From JANYGA01 sp031420415 (GTDB lineage Bacteria; Vulcanimicrobiota; Vulcanimicrobiia; Vulcanimicrobiales; Vulcanimicrobiaceae), in contig JANOMT010000009.1 in assembly GCA_031420415.1 (NCBI GenBank), forward strand, positions 88,906 to 152,905: a stretch of 64,000 nucleotides of DNA, in the 5' to 3' direction. Positions 17,343 through 27,400 of the stretch are shown here, piece after piece; the first letter of the stretch is position 1; each line of letters begins with the position of its first letter. The notes under the pieces are model-generated. The model saw only the letters and a program-made list of their open reading frames with translations, did not search any database and was not told the origin of the DNA. The position numbers and the translations under genes were made by a program.

Positions 17343-19727
17343 CGAGAGATCGATCGTGCGCGCGCCCCGCGTGGCGGCGGCGCGCGCGAAGGCTTCGCTC
17401 GTCGTGAAGATGACGACTTGAGCGTCGCGGGTCGCGGGATCTGGAACGAGGATTGGCAGGCAGCGCTCGATGCGCGCGTCGTCCCAGAAGGCGAAAGGGT
17501 CGTCGAGCAGGAGCGGCGCGATTTCCGTGCCTTCGGCGAACATGCGCGTCATCGCGAGGCGCGTCACGAGAAAGGTTTGCTCGCGAGTCCCGGCCGAGAG
17601 CCGATCGACGTCGACGAATGTGCCCGTTTCTGGAACGCGAACGCGCACGGCGAGCGTCGTCGGATCGACGCGCACGTCGCGGTAGCGACCCGCAGTCACG
17701 CGCTCGATCGTTCGCGACGCGTAATCGGCGAGGCGTCGCGCGAATTTTTGGTGCGCTTCGCGCGTGCGGTCGTCGATCGTCTCGCGTGCGAGCGAGACAG
17801 CAGATTCGAACGTTTCGAGTTTTGCCGCGCGTAGTTGTAGATGGGCGACGCGTTCGTCGAGTTCGGCGAGATCGCCGATCGCGGCTTCGGCGGTACGAAG
17901 TTCGGCTGCGACCTCGGCGAGTGCGACGCGGCTCGCCTGCGCGCGGCGCTCGATGTCGGCACGCTCGGCCTCGAAAGCACGCGGTGATGCGTTGCCGGGA
18001 ACGGCTTCGACGCCCGAGGCGATCAGGTCGGCGAGTTCGGATTCGAGAGCGAACTCTTCGTCGATTCCGAGGACGTCGGTGCGGCGAACCTCGAGCATCG
18101 AGAGGCGGAGATCGATCCCATCGCGTGTGATCCGGCGCGCGTCGATGGTTTTCGATGCCGCGAGATCGCGCTCGCGTGCGCCCGTCGGATCGACGAGCAT
18201 GCGCGCGAGCACATCGAATGCTTCGCCGGCCGCGCGTGCGGCATCGCGTGTTTCGATCGCGCGCGTGGCGAGCCGTTCGGCTTCGCTTCGACGCGATCGA
18301 AGTTCGATCGCGCGCTCGCGCCGACGCGCCAAACCATCGACCGAGGCGACGCCGAGTGGTTCGAGGACGGCGGCCACGTGGATCGCGGCTTCACGTTCTT
18401 GCGCGCTCGCATCGTCGGCTGCGCGCTGCGCAGTCTCCACGGTGGCGCGTGCGGAACGACGGCGTGCGTCGATCGAGATCGCGAGAATTGCAAGGACGAT
18501 CGCGACGATACCGACCACGGCTGCGTACACCCAGAGTTGCACGAAGACGAGCGCCGTCGCACCGAGGGCGACGCAGATCGTCGCGATGAACGCGCCACCA
18601 AAGACATCGCCGCCGCCATCGTTCGCGCGCCTCGCGATCTGTACGCGCTCGGCTGCGACCGTGGCGCGATCGCGTGCGGCCGTCGCTTCGGCAGCCGTCG
18701 CAACGAGAGCGGAGAACGCGGCGTCGTCGAGCGCGCCGCCGTCGGCATTACGTTCGTCGAGTTCCCCTTGGAGCGCGGGCGTCATTCGCCCGCGTTCGGC
18801 GTCGCTCGCGTGTGCTGCCGCAAGCGTATCGAGCGCGTAGCTTTCGCGATAGCGGCGTTCGAGTTCGGCCGAGCCGCCGGGTGGAAAGCCGTCGGCGTCA
18901 TGGTAGAGTGCGCGCTCGGCTTGGAGCGCGGCGAGGTCGTCGCGAATCTCGCGTAGCGCGTCGATGCGCGAGCGTAAGGTAAAGCTCCGAAGCGATCGGC
19001 TGCGGCGCTCGGCCTCCCGAAGCGCTGCATCGAGTTCGATTCCGCGGAGCGTCTCGGTTTCGAGCCGCGCGCGGACGTCGTCGAGGGATCGCAACTGCGT
19101 CCGGACGTCTGCGGCGCGTGCGCGCGCTTCGACCATCTCATCGTGAAGATGGCGCAGCGGAGTGTTGATCGTCGCGCGCTTGGTGCCGACATGGGCGGCG
19201 AGTGCGGAATCGAGACGACCCATCGCGCCGAGTGCGGCATCTTCCCTGGGGCCGCCATCGAGCGCGCGCGCGAGCGCGTGCGTGATGCGTTCGGCACGCG
19301 CGCCGTCGATGGATGCATCGCCCTGTGAAACGAATGCGGCGTTGACGATGACCTCGAGGGGAACGCCGAGGTGTGCGTGACCGGGATTGACCGTCTTTCC
19401 CACGGCGCAGGCGGCGGAGACGTCGGCGCCCGAGCTATCGAAGACGTGGATGCCTTTGGCATCGCGCTCGAATTCACGTTGCACTTCGAACGCGCGACCG
19501 TCGGCGAGATCGTAGAGTAGGCGCGTCGCGAAACGCGCGCCCGACCACGGACGATAGCGGTCTTTTTCGCCGCGCCCGAGCCCGTAGAGCGAGGCGAGCA
19601 ACGCCGCAGCGAGTGTGGATTTGCCGGCTTCGTTCGGGCCGTAGACCACGTTGAAGTGAGGATCGAACGAAATGGTTCGGTGCTCGAGCTTTCCGAAACC
19701 GTCGATATGGAGTTCGCGTAAGATCAT
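17295..19727 (-). CDS. SbcC/Rad50-type DNA repair ATPase (YhaN-like)
   Basis: The 810-residue protein begins MILRELHIDGFGKLE. It has Walker A GPNEAGKST near residue 35, long Ala/Arg/Glu-rich coiled coils, and a central hydrophobic pair of helices (about residues 395-440, TICVALGATALVFVQL). A C-terminal ATPase half carries a signature-like LSAGTREQTFL and Walker B LLLDDPFAFWD. The membrane-like hairpin inside the coiled coil is characteristic of the YhaN branch rather than SbcC. It follows the YhaO-like nuclease gene after one base, so the two probably form an SMC-like nuclease complex acting on DNA ends. The frame continues upstream of the ATG through the nuclease gene, but that extension is not protein-like. 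Confidence 0.88.
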   Translation of the reverse strand: MILRELHIDGFGKLEHRTISFDPHFNVVYGPNEAGKSTLAAALLASLYGLGRGEKDRYRPWSGARFATRLLYDLADGRAFEVQREFERDAKGIHVFDSSGADVSAACAVGKTVNPGHAHLGVPLEVIVNAAFVSQGDASIDGARAERITHALARALDGGPREDAALGAMGRLDSALAAHVGTKRATINTPLRHLHDEMVEARARAADVRTQLRSLDDVRARLETETLRGIELDAALREAERRSRSLRSFTLRSRIDALREIRDDLAALQAERALYHDADGFPPGGSAELERRYRESYALDTLAAAHASDAERGRMTPALQGELDERNADGGALDDAAFSALVATAAEATAARDRATVAAERVQIARRANDGGGDVFGGAFIATICVALGATALVFVQLWVYAAVVGIVAIVLAILAISIDARRRSARATVETAQRAADDASAQEREAAIHVAAVLEPLGVASVDGLARRRERAIELRSRRSEAERLATRAIETRDAARAAGEAFDVLARMLVDPTGARERDLAASKTIDARRITRDGIDLRLSMLEVRRTDVLGIDEEFALESELADLIASGVEAVPGNASPRAFEAERADIERRAQASRVALAEVAAELRTAEAAIGDLAELDERVAHLQLRAAKLETFESAVSLARETIDDRTREAHQKFARRLADYASRTIERVTAGRYRDVRVDPTTLAVRVRVPETGTFVDVDRLSAGTREQTFLVTRLAMTRMFAEGTEIAPLLLDDPFAFWDDARIERCLPILVPDPATRDAQVVIFTTSEAFARAAATRGARTIDLSLQPEPGVRVGTLDGD

Positions 19728-19728
19728 C

Positions 19729-20811
19729 TTACGGCGCGATCTCGGTTCCGTCGAAAGCGGCGAGGGCGTAGCGCAACGCGGCGGTTCCCGCGTCCCCGCG
19801 CGCGAGGAGATCGCGTACGACGTGCCCGCGTACGGTCGGCTCGAGGGCGATCGCAGCGTAATCGTGCGCGACCGTCGTATCGATGATTTCGAGCGAACCC
19901 AGGGTCGCGCCGAGGCGCTCCGCGATGAGCTCGGTATAGATCCGCGTCCCGCCTTGCAGGCCGCCGTGGAGACGCACGCGGACGTAGTCGTTCCGGTCGC
20001 AATCGGCGAGCAACGCTTCGACGCTAGCGAAGACGGCGTGTTCGTTCGATGCGCCCGCGAGATCGCAGCCGCGCTCGATGAGGCGCGTTCTCGCAATCGG
20101 CACCGCTTTTGCGCCGACGTGCGTGCCGTCGATCGTAATCTCGAGCGCGCCGTGTACGTCGCTCTCACCGAATCGCATCGGCTCGGGCGAGCCTGGATAG
20201 GCGACGACGGGGCGCTTCTCGCGCGTCGTAATATACCCGCCGTGATAGTGTCCCGTAAGCACGAGCGTCGCGCCCGCGGCCAGCGCTTCGTCGGTCGTAA
20301 ACGGTGCGGTCGCGCGTTTGTTGGGTGGGCAGCGTTCTTCGTCGCTGCCGTGAACGAGTGCGAGTTGCACGCCCCCGCGATCGAATGACGCACCGGCAAA
20401 CGGGCGCCCGGGTTCGGCTGGCGTATGCCCGAAACCAAAGAGCGTGAGTCCGTCGGCGAGCGGATACGCGCGCCAAGCGGCTTCGTTAAAGATCTTGACG
20501 TTTTCGGGAACGTCGCCGCGCGCGAGAAGCGTCGTCGGTCCGTGCGGATCGTGGTTGCCGGGCGCGATGAAGACGGGCCGCCCGAAGCGGGCGAATTGCT
20601 CGAATAAAAAGCGGACCGTTTGTGGGCCCGCACGTTCGCTTTCGTAGAGATCGCCGCCGATGGTGAGGGCGTCGACGTTCCGTGCGAGCGCTTCGTCGAC
20701 GATACGGACGAGGGCATCGGCGAGCGATTTACGGCGGGCACTCCCGCCGCGGGTCTGCGCGAACGTCGTCTCGAGATGGACGTCCGCGCAGTGAAGAATG
20801 CGATACGCCAT
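19729..20811 (-). CDS. SbcD/Mre11-type exonuclease (YhaO-like metallophosphoesterase)
   Basis: The 360-residue protein carries the calcineurin-like nuclease motifs in order: CADVHLETTF, GGDLYESE, GNHDPHG, VLTGHYHGGY and a final GSPEPMRFGE, which together bind two metal ions. Mre11/SbcD homologues process DNA ends together with a Rad50/SbcC ATPase, encoded here 1 nt downstream. The ATG overlaps the stop of the dienelactone hydrolase gene by one base (TAATG). The C-terminal part (about 250-360) is less conserved and probably binds the ATPase partner or DNA. Confidence 0.9.
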   Translation of the reverse strand: MAYRILHCADVHLETTFAQTRGGSARRKSLADALVRIVDEALARNVDALTIGGDLYESERAGPQTVRFLFEQFARFGRPVFIAPGNHDPHGPTTLLARGDVPENVKIFNEAAWRAYPLADGLTLFGFGHTPAEPGRPFAGASFDRGGVQLALVHGSDEERCPPNKRATAPFTTDEALAAGATLVLTGHYHGGYITTREKRPVVAYPGSPEPMRFGESDVHGALEITIDGTHVGAKAVPIARTRLIERGCDLAGASNEHAVFASVEALLADCDRNDYVRVRLHGGLQGGTRIYTELIAERLGATLGSLEIIDTTVAHDYAAIALEPTVRGHVVRDLLARGDAGTAALRYALAAFDGTEIAP

Positions 20812-21728
20812 TACTTCAAATGCGTCGCGAACCACGCGAGCGTTCGCGTCCAGGCATCGGCTGCGGGGCCAGCAACGTAGGCATTGCGCGTATCGTCGAA
20901 AAACGCGTGCCCGGCCTCGTCGTAGACTTTGATGTCGTGCGCTTTTTTGAGCACCGACATGCGCGCGTCGAGCGCGGCGACGTCGGCTGCGAGAATGCCG
21001 GTATCGCGCGCGCCCCAACTCCCCGCGAGCGGTACGGCGATCTCATCGGCATAGGCGAGTGCCATCGGCGTGATCGCCCCGACGTTGTTCCCGGAAGTAT
21101 CGTAGCGAACTTTACCGTAGAAGATCGCAGCGGCTTGAAACGTCGCGGCATTATCGATCGCTTGGCGTAGCGTGATCGCACCGCCCATGCAGAAGCCCAT
21201 CACGCCAATCTTCTGCATCTGTCCGCCCGCGCCCGAGCGAACGAAGCGCGCGGCCGATGCGAGATCGGCGTCGACCTGTGCGTCGCTAAGCGCACCGGCA
21301 GCCGGCTTAAACGCCGTATAGTCGGTCATCCCATCGCCGCTTGGCGCAGCCAAGCCGGTGTACAGGTCGGGTGCGATCGCAATGTAGCCTTCTTTGGCGA
21401 GGCGACGGACGGTATCGCGAATCTGGGCGTCGACGCCCCAGATGTGTTGCACGACGACGACCGCGGGCGTCGTGGGGCCGGCGTTGCGAGGCGATGCGTA
21501 ATATGAGTCGATCGTGCGCGCGCCGTCTTTGAGTTGCGGCCTGCCCGTCGCGATCGTGGGATCGCTCTCGGCAACGACGGGCGGATGCGGCTTCCCGAAA
21601 TCTTCACCCGCGGCAAGTGCGGCTGCAATCGTACTCGCGTACGCGGTCGCGCCGGCAGAAAATCCGACGAATGCGCGTCGGTTGAACGCGCTCGACGTTG
21701 CGTTTGTGGGATCGATTTGGTCGGCCAT
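20811..21728 (-). CDS. Dienelactone hydrolase-family protein, exported
   Basis: The 305-residue protein starts with a twin-arginine-like segment (NRRAFVGFSAGATAYAST) and is probably exported. The alpha/beta hydrolase core has the Cys nucleophile in GFCMGG, an acid in GARDTG and the base His in GHAFFDD, the Cys-Asp-His triad of dienelactone hydrolases. Classical enzymes open dienelactones in chlorocatechol breakdown, but exported homologues have unknown substrates and no aromatic-degradation genes are near. It is coupled to the downstream nuclease gene by a TAATG overlap. Confidence 0.88.
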   Translation of the reverse strand: MADQIDPTNATSSAFNRRAFVGFSAGATAYASTIAAALAAGEDFGKPHPPVVAESDPTIATGRPQLKDGARTIDSYYASPRNAGPTTPAVVVVQHIWGVDAQIRDTVRRLAKEGYIAIAPDLYTGLAAPSGDGMTDYTAFKPAAGALSDAQVDADLASAARFVRSGAGGQMQKIGVMGFCMGGAITLRQAIDNAATFQAAAIFYGKVRYDTSGNNVGAITPMALAYADEIAVPLAGSWGARDTGILAADVAALDARMSVLKKAHDIKVYDEAGHAFFDDTRNAYVAGPAADAWTRTLAWFATHLK

Positions 21729-21746
21729 CGGTACTCCTACGCTGGT

Positions 21747-22757
21747 TTATAAAAACGAGAGGTCGGTCGCGTGCGGAACGGAGTCGTTTTCCGCTTGCCA
21801 CACGGGATTCCAAAGTTTCGAGCGGTAGCGTTCGCCACCGTCGCAGAGGATCGTGACGACGATGCTGCCCGGCGGAAGCGTCCGCGCGAAGCGTGCCGCG
21901 CCCGCGACGTTGAGCGACGCGGATCCGCCGAGGTAGAGGCCCTCTTCGCGCAAGAGCCACGCCGCCATTTCGACCATCGTTCGATCGTCGATGCGAATGG
22001 CGTCGTCGACGGGAGCGCCGGCAAAATTTTCGGTGATACGCTTGATGCCGATGCCTTCGGCATTGGAATCACCTTCGGCATCGAGCGTGCCGCAGCGAAC
22101 GTGGGAATACAGCGACGAGCCGTACGGATCGCAGACGACGGTGCGGACGTTCGCGTTACGCTCTTTGAGAAACATCGACGTGCCCGCGAGCGTTCCGCCG
22201 GTCCCGGCTGCGGCGATGAACGCCGTGAGTGACGACCCGAATGCGTCCCAAATTTCGGGACCCGTGGTCGTGTAGTGTGCGGTACGATTTGCGGTGTTGT
22301 TGAATTGATCCGACCACGCGGCGCCGGGCGTTTCTTCAGCGATGCGGCGCGCGACGTGATAGTAATTCTCCGGATTCGCAAAGGGGACCGCGGGCACGAC
22401 GCGCACGTCGGCACCATACGTCGTTAACAGTGCGATCTTTTCCGGCGACTGGTCATCGGGGACGACGATAATCGACGCGTATCCGCGGGCGTTCGCGAGT
22501 AAGGCGAGTGCGATGCCCGTATTCCCGGCGGTTCCTTCCACGATGGTACCGCCGGGCTGTAAACGGCCGCTGCGTTCGGCATCGGTGACGATCCCGAGCG
22601 CAGCACGATCTTTCACCGAGCCGCCGGGATTAAGGAATTCGGCTTTGCCGACGATCGTGCGCCCGATAGCCGCAGAAAGTTTCGGGAGGACGATATGCGG
22701 CGTGTTACCGATCGTCCCCGCGAGACCCGTTGTCGCTACCCTAATAGAGCTCGCCAC
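21747..22757 (-). CDS. cysK: Cysteine synthase family (PLP-dependent O-acetylserine sulfhydrylase)
   Basis: This 336-residue fold-type II PLP enzyme has Lys49 in FLNPGGSVKDRAA as the internal aldimine lysine. EGTAGNTGIALALLA fits the substrate loop, GTGGTLAGT the phosphate-binding loop, and GGSASLNV lies toward the C-terminus. It should make L-cysteine from O-acetylserine and sulfide. The loop EGTAGNTG rather than TSGNTG is closer to CysK2/cystathionine-synthase-like subgroups, so an alternative acceptor is possible. GTG 22757 is the first start that keeps the conserved GTIGNTPHI region and overlaps the end of the preceding CHRD-like gene by 17 nt. Confidence 0.87.
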   Translation of the reverse strand: MASSIRVATTGLAGTIGNTPHIVLPKLSAAIGRTIVGKAEFLNPGGSVKDRAALGIVTDAERSGRLQPGGTIVEGTAGNTGIALALLANARGYASIIVVPDDQSPEKIALLTTYGADVRVVPAVPFANPENYYHVARRIAEETPGAAWSDQFNNTANRTAHYTTTGPEIWDAFGSSLTAFIAAAGTGGTLAGTSMFLKERNANVRTVVCDPYGSSLYSHVRCGTLDAEGDSNAEGIGIKRITENFAGAPVDDAIRIDDRTMVEMAAWLLREEGLYLGGSASLNVAGAARFARTLPPGSIVVTILCDGGERYRSKLWNPVWQAENDSVPHATDLSFL

Positions 22758-23163
22758 ACGAGACGTAGCGCTTGATATTCTGAGCCGAGGCGTGGACGTT
22801 GACGACGTAGTTGCCGGAGAGCAGGCGCGATTCGGAAGCTTTAACGAGCGTACGCGAGACACCGTTGACGACGGGTGCGAGGCCGAACGCGGGCTTGGGA
22901 TCGAGCGAATCGCAGTCATGGCCGCGATGGATGTGCGCGGGCTCGATGTAACCTCGTGACTGGCCCGTTAAATTGATGACGACGAGCGTGCTCGCGCCGC
23001 GTGAGAAAAGCGTCACGGTTCCGGGCTGACCCGAGTTGTTCTGTTGGGCCATGCCGCGCTTCGTGCCCGAGCCCGAATCGTCGGGATCGATCTGCGCGCT
23101 CGCGAGCGCGGGAAAGACGACGAGTGCGAGAGCGGCTGCGAGGGCAAACGGTCGGGTTCTCAA
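22741..23163 (-). CDS. Secreted CHRD-like protein
   Basis: The 140-residue protein has a signal peptide (RPFALAAALALVVFPALASA) and resembles small CHRD-type secreted proteins: IEPAHIHRGHDCDSL followed by a short beta-rich region ending NIKRYVSCGELY, with two Cys that could form a disulfide. I place the start at TTG 23163, because GAGGAGA lies 7 nt upstream. The first ATG, at 23208, adds a His/Arg-rich extension and lacks a ribosome binding site. Function is unknown; the His-rich loop might bind metal. Its 3' end overlaps the cysteine synthase start. Confidence 0.75.
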   Translation of the reverse strand: MRTRPFALAAALALVVFPALASAQIDPDDSGSGTKRGMAQQNNSGQPGTVTLFSRGASTLVVINLTGQSRGYIEPAHIHRGHDCDSLDPKPAFGLAPVVNGVSRTLVKASESRLLSGNYVVNVHASAQNIKRYVSCGELY

Positions 23164-23250
23164 AGGTGGTCTCCTCGGACGGTGAGCGTGCGCGTACGTT
23201 GGCGTCAAACGTCACCGAAGCCTCGAATCGTTTTCTGCGCGCCCGTATTC

Positions 23251-23758
23251 TTAAGAGATCCCGGAGGGGACCGAGGTTCGTGCGTACACGGCTTCAATCG
23301 TATGCGCGCCCTCCCCGAGTGCGATCGGCTCGCCGTCGCTCGTCTGCGTCGATCAGCGTCCGTCGCCCGCACGCGTGTCGATCTCGATATGCTGCGATGT
23401 CGTATGCACGCGTGCTCGGAGAAAGCACCTCGGCTGCGACGCGCGGTCGATCGATGACGGTTGCGTTGCCGGACATCTCGACGCAGACGACGGTCGCATC
23501 GGGAGAATAAACCGTCGATGCATCGATTTGCACTTTGACATCGGAGCCGTGCGATCGGCACGGAGCTGGGAAGAGTGCATCGAAGGCGGTCCGGAGATGG
23601 TGTGCGATGCGATCGTTATCGAGCGTCCCGCCCGCGAACGCGACGACGAAGCCATGATGCAGTTCGTGACGTTCGTGTTGTTTCGATTCCCAGAGGAGAA
23701 ACGTCTCGGCGTCCAGCTCCGGGATGACGGGCTCGCGCATGCGTTTTCGGTTCGGCAT
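23251..23758 (-). pseudogene. Uma2-family (PD-(D/E)XK) endonuclease, 3' part scrambled
   Basis: From ATG 23758 the frame matches Uma2 proteins: ELDAETFLLWESKQHERHEL, FVVAFAGGTLDNDRIAHHL, VYSPDATVV (the PD) and VAAEVLSPSTRAYD (the E of the motif). After about residue 140 the expected helix and YWLID-like strand are collapsed into AAYRDRHACGRRTLIDADER, and the frame ends at 23294. A different frame then supplies a plausible C-terminus (GEPIALGEGAHTIEAVYART) ending at 23251. A deletion plus frameshift explains this. Uma2 genes are common accessory genes of unclear role. Confidence 0.7.
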
Positions 23759-23819
23759 GCCGTGGGCGTGCCCCGGTCGGGGAACGGTATCCCGACCTCG
23801 TCGTGCCGCACGACGATCC

Positions 23820-24498
23820 ATGAAGCCGAAACCAGAAACCGGGCGCGGCACGCGCGTCGTGAACGGATTTCGCCAGCGTGGCCACGGAGAGGTTTCACGA
23901 ATCGAGGGGTTTAGCGATGCCGTCTTCGGGTTTTCGGTCACCTTGCTCGTTGTTTCGCTCGAGGTCCCGCGCACGTTCGACGAACGGCTGCACGTGCTGG
24001 CGGGATTTCCTTCGTTCGCACGGACGTTCGCGATGTTGGCGCAAATTTGGTACATCCAGAACAGATTCTTCCGCCGCTATGGTTTGGTCGACGGCCCGAC
24101 GATCGTGCTCAATCTCGTTTTGCTCTTTACGGTCGTCTATTTTTCGTACCCGCTGAAATTTCTCTTCGGTCCGTCGAGGGTGGATGGGGCGGTTCGCGAC
24201 GATCAGATCGTCGCCATGTATGCCGTCTATTCGCTCGGATACGGGGCGGTATTCGCAATCTTTGGATTGCTGCACGTATACGCGTTACGAGTCGCACGTG
24301 ACCTCGACCTCACGCCGCTCGAGATCTACGACACGCGGATGAGCGTGGCGCAATCGTCGTTTCAAATTGGCGTCGCGGCCACCTCGTTCGGGCTGGCTGC
24401 GTATGCCGCGGGGCACATCTGCGTACTTCCTGATCCCGGTTGGATTGTGGCTCTTTGGCGTGACGGGCGCTCCGCAACGACGCGCCTTGCGCGCTTAG
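23820..24498 (+). pseudogene. TMEM175-family potassium channel gene with one extra base
   Basis: The product starts MKPKPETGRG and has the TMEM175 selectivity-helix signature RIEGFSDAVFGFSVTLLVVS, followed by four more membrane helices (about residues 60-80, 95-118, 140-165, 180-200). At 24420 an extra T shifts the frame: the literal frame runs on into antisense polymerase sequence. Omitting that base gives GHIAYFLIPVGLWLFGVTGA and a stop at 24496-24498, exactly the expected sixth helix and a 225-residue protein. Bacterial TMEM175 proteins are tetrameric potassium-leak channels. Either a fresh mutation or a sequencing error is responsible. Confidence 0.8.
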
Positions 24499-27400
24499 TG
24501 GAAATTTCGCGCGCTAACGCCGTCGAGCGTGCCGTGGGTTTCGAGCGGCCAGAAGCGCTTGGCGATGATGTCGGTCGTGCCTTGCTCGCGTTGCAAGACG
24601 CCTTCGATGATGAGCGCGTTGCTCGCGCGGATGAGGCGACGATTGAGTTCGTAGACCGCGGGGTTGATGATGATATTGACGAGGCCCGTCTCGTCCTCGA
24701 GCGTGAGGAAGACGAAGCCTTTCGCGGTGCCGGGACGTTGGCGCGTAATAACCATACCCGCGACCTTGCACACGAGATGGTTGGTTTGATGCGGAAGACG
24801 ATCGGCTGCGAGCACGCGTAGCGCGTCGAGTTCGGCGCGAAAGTGTGCGATCGGTTGCGGGCCCGTCGTGAGGCCCGTGCCCCAAATATCGAACTCCGTC
24901 TCTTCACGCGGCGAGAGCGCGGTAAAAGCCGCGAGCGGTTCGTCGATCTCCATGCCGCGGCCGAGTTCCCCGCGCGCTTCGCGTTCGTCGAGCCCGCGTA
25001 GCGCCCACATCGCATCGCGCCGCGTCGCAAACCATGGCGCGAACGCCCCCGCAACCGCGAGATTTTCGAGCGCATCTTTGAGCAGGCCGGTGCGCGCGGC
25101 AAACTCCGCAAGATCGGCGAACGGCCCCGCGCCGACACCCGCTTGCAAACGCTCGCGTTGCGCTTCTCCGAGCCCGCGTACGATGTGAAAGCCGAGTCGC
25201 GTCGCGCCGTCGCTATCGACGTAACTCCAATATTCGCTCGCGTTGACTTCGACGGGTAAGACGACGACGCCATGACGGCGCGCGTCGTTGACGAGCACTT
25301 CGGTTGAGTAGAAGCCCATCGGTTGCACGTTGAGGATCGCGGCGAGAAAAATCGCGGGCTCGTGACACTTTACGTACGACGACGCGTAGGTGAGCAGCGC
25401 GAAACTCGCGGCGTGCGATTCGGGGAAGCCGTAATCGGCGAAGCCTTCGAGCATGTGAAAAAGTTGGTGTGCGGCGTCGCGATCGATGCCGTTTGCGACC
25501 ATGCCCTCGACGAGTTTGGGATAGATTTCCGCCATGCGCGCGCGCGAACGTTTGTGGCCCATCGCGCGACGCAACTGATCGGCTTGGCCGGGTGAGAAGC
25601 CCGCCGCTTCGATCGCCATGCGCATGCCCTGCTCTTGGAAAAGCGGCACGCCGAGCGTGCGCTCGAGCACGGCTTTGAGTTTGGGATGCGGATAGGTGAC
25701 GGGTTCGAGACCGTTGCGCCGGCGCAAGAACGGATGGATCATATCGCCTTGAATCGGGCCCGGGCGAATGATCGCAACCTGCATCACGAGATCGTAGAAA
25801 CACGCGGGTCGCAAGCGCGGCAACATCGATTGCTGCGCGCGCGATTCGACTTGGAACGTGCCGATCGAATCGCCACGTTGCAACATCGCATACGTGGGAC
25901 GATCGTCCGGCGGAATCGTTTCGAGTGCGAGGCGCGGCTTCGTATCGCCGTACCGTCGTGCGTGCAAGGCGAACACATCGCGTAAGAGTGAGAGCATGCC
26001 CAGGCCGAGCAGATCGATCTTGATGAGGCCGAGATCGGCGAGATCGTCTTTATCCCACTGCACGATCGTGCGATCGCGCATCGAGGCCCATTCGATCGGC
26101 GCGACCTGCACGAGCGGATCGCGCGTGATCACCATGCCGCCGGAATGGATGCCCATGTGGCGCGGAAAGCCGTCGACGCGGCGACAGAGTGCGAGCAGGA
26201 GGGCTCCCGTCTCGCCGCCGATCGGACCGCGCACGTCGGGATCGGGATCGGCGCCGAAATCCTTACTCTTGAAACCGTAGAACGCCCACGGCTTATTGCG
26301 CTCGTGCGTTCGAATCGGCGACGGCAGCATCGACGCGTCGGCGTCGCCGAAACCCGGGGTGTAGGCGCGACCGGCGCTCTGTGCGGGTTGATCGCCTGCG
26401 AGCGCACGCGACATGCGTTGGTTGGTTCCCGCATCGAGGTCGCGCCGGCGTTGGACGGATTCGGGAAGATTGCTCTTGCCGTCGTACGACGCGCCCGTGG
26501 CGCCCGCGAGCGATTCACGCGCGTCGTATTCCTTAGAGATCGCATCGACTTGAGCGAGTGATAGCCCGAGCGCCTTGCCGAGATCTCGGATCGCGGATCG
26601 CGTACGATAGGTGATCACTTCGGCCGTCATCGCCGCGTGTTCGCGATCGTAGCGATCGTAGATGTATTGAATGACTTTCTCGCGATCCTGATGCGCGAAA
26701 TCGATATCGATATCGGGGACTTCGTTGCGCTCTTCGGAGAGGAAACGTTCGAAGAGTAAATTCATGCCGATCGGATCGACGGCCGTGATGCCCAGTGCAT
26801 AACAGACGGCGGAATTCGCAGCCGAACCGCGGCCCTGTGCGAGCACGCCCATCTCGTTTGCCGCGCGCACGATATCCCAGACCACGAGAAAGTAGCCCCC
26901 GAGTTCCATGCGCGCGATGATGCCGAGTTCGTATTCGAGTTGCCGCTCGACGCTCGGGGGCAGAGGATGGCCATAACGTCTGCGGGCACCCGCGTTGACG
27001 AGCGTGCGCAAGTACCCGTGCGTGCTCGATTCGCCGGGTGGAATCGGGAAGAGCGGAAATTGGCCGATGAGTTTGGCGAGACGAAAGTGACAGCGCTCGG
27101 CGATCGCGAGCGTGTTCGTGATCGCGAGCGGGTAGGGTGCGAAGATCGCCGCCATCTGCGCGGGCGATTTGAGCGCGAATTCACGATTGGGCGGCAAGAG
27201 CGTACCCGCGGCGGGTAACGTCGTGCCGTACTTGACGCACGTGAGCACGTCGCAGAGCAACGCATCACTCGGCGTCGCGTATGTGGCGCCGTTCGTTGCG
27301 ACGTAGGGCATCCCGAGCTTGCCTGCGAGTTCGATCTGTGCGAGCACGAGGCGCGCGTCATCGGGCCGCAGATGGTGCTGTAGTTCGAGATACGCACGTC

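Noticed and set aside
17774..17820. CGAACGTTTCGAG considered as another LexA box
   Set aside because: It lacks the CGAAC-N4-GTTCG symmetry and lies inside the YhaN-like gene.
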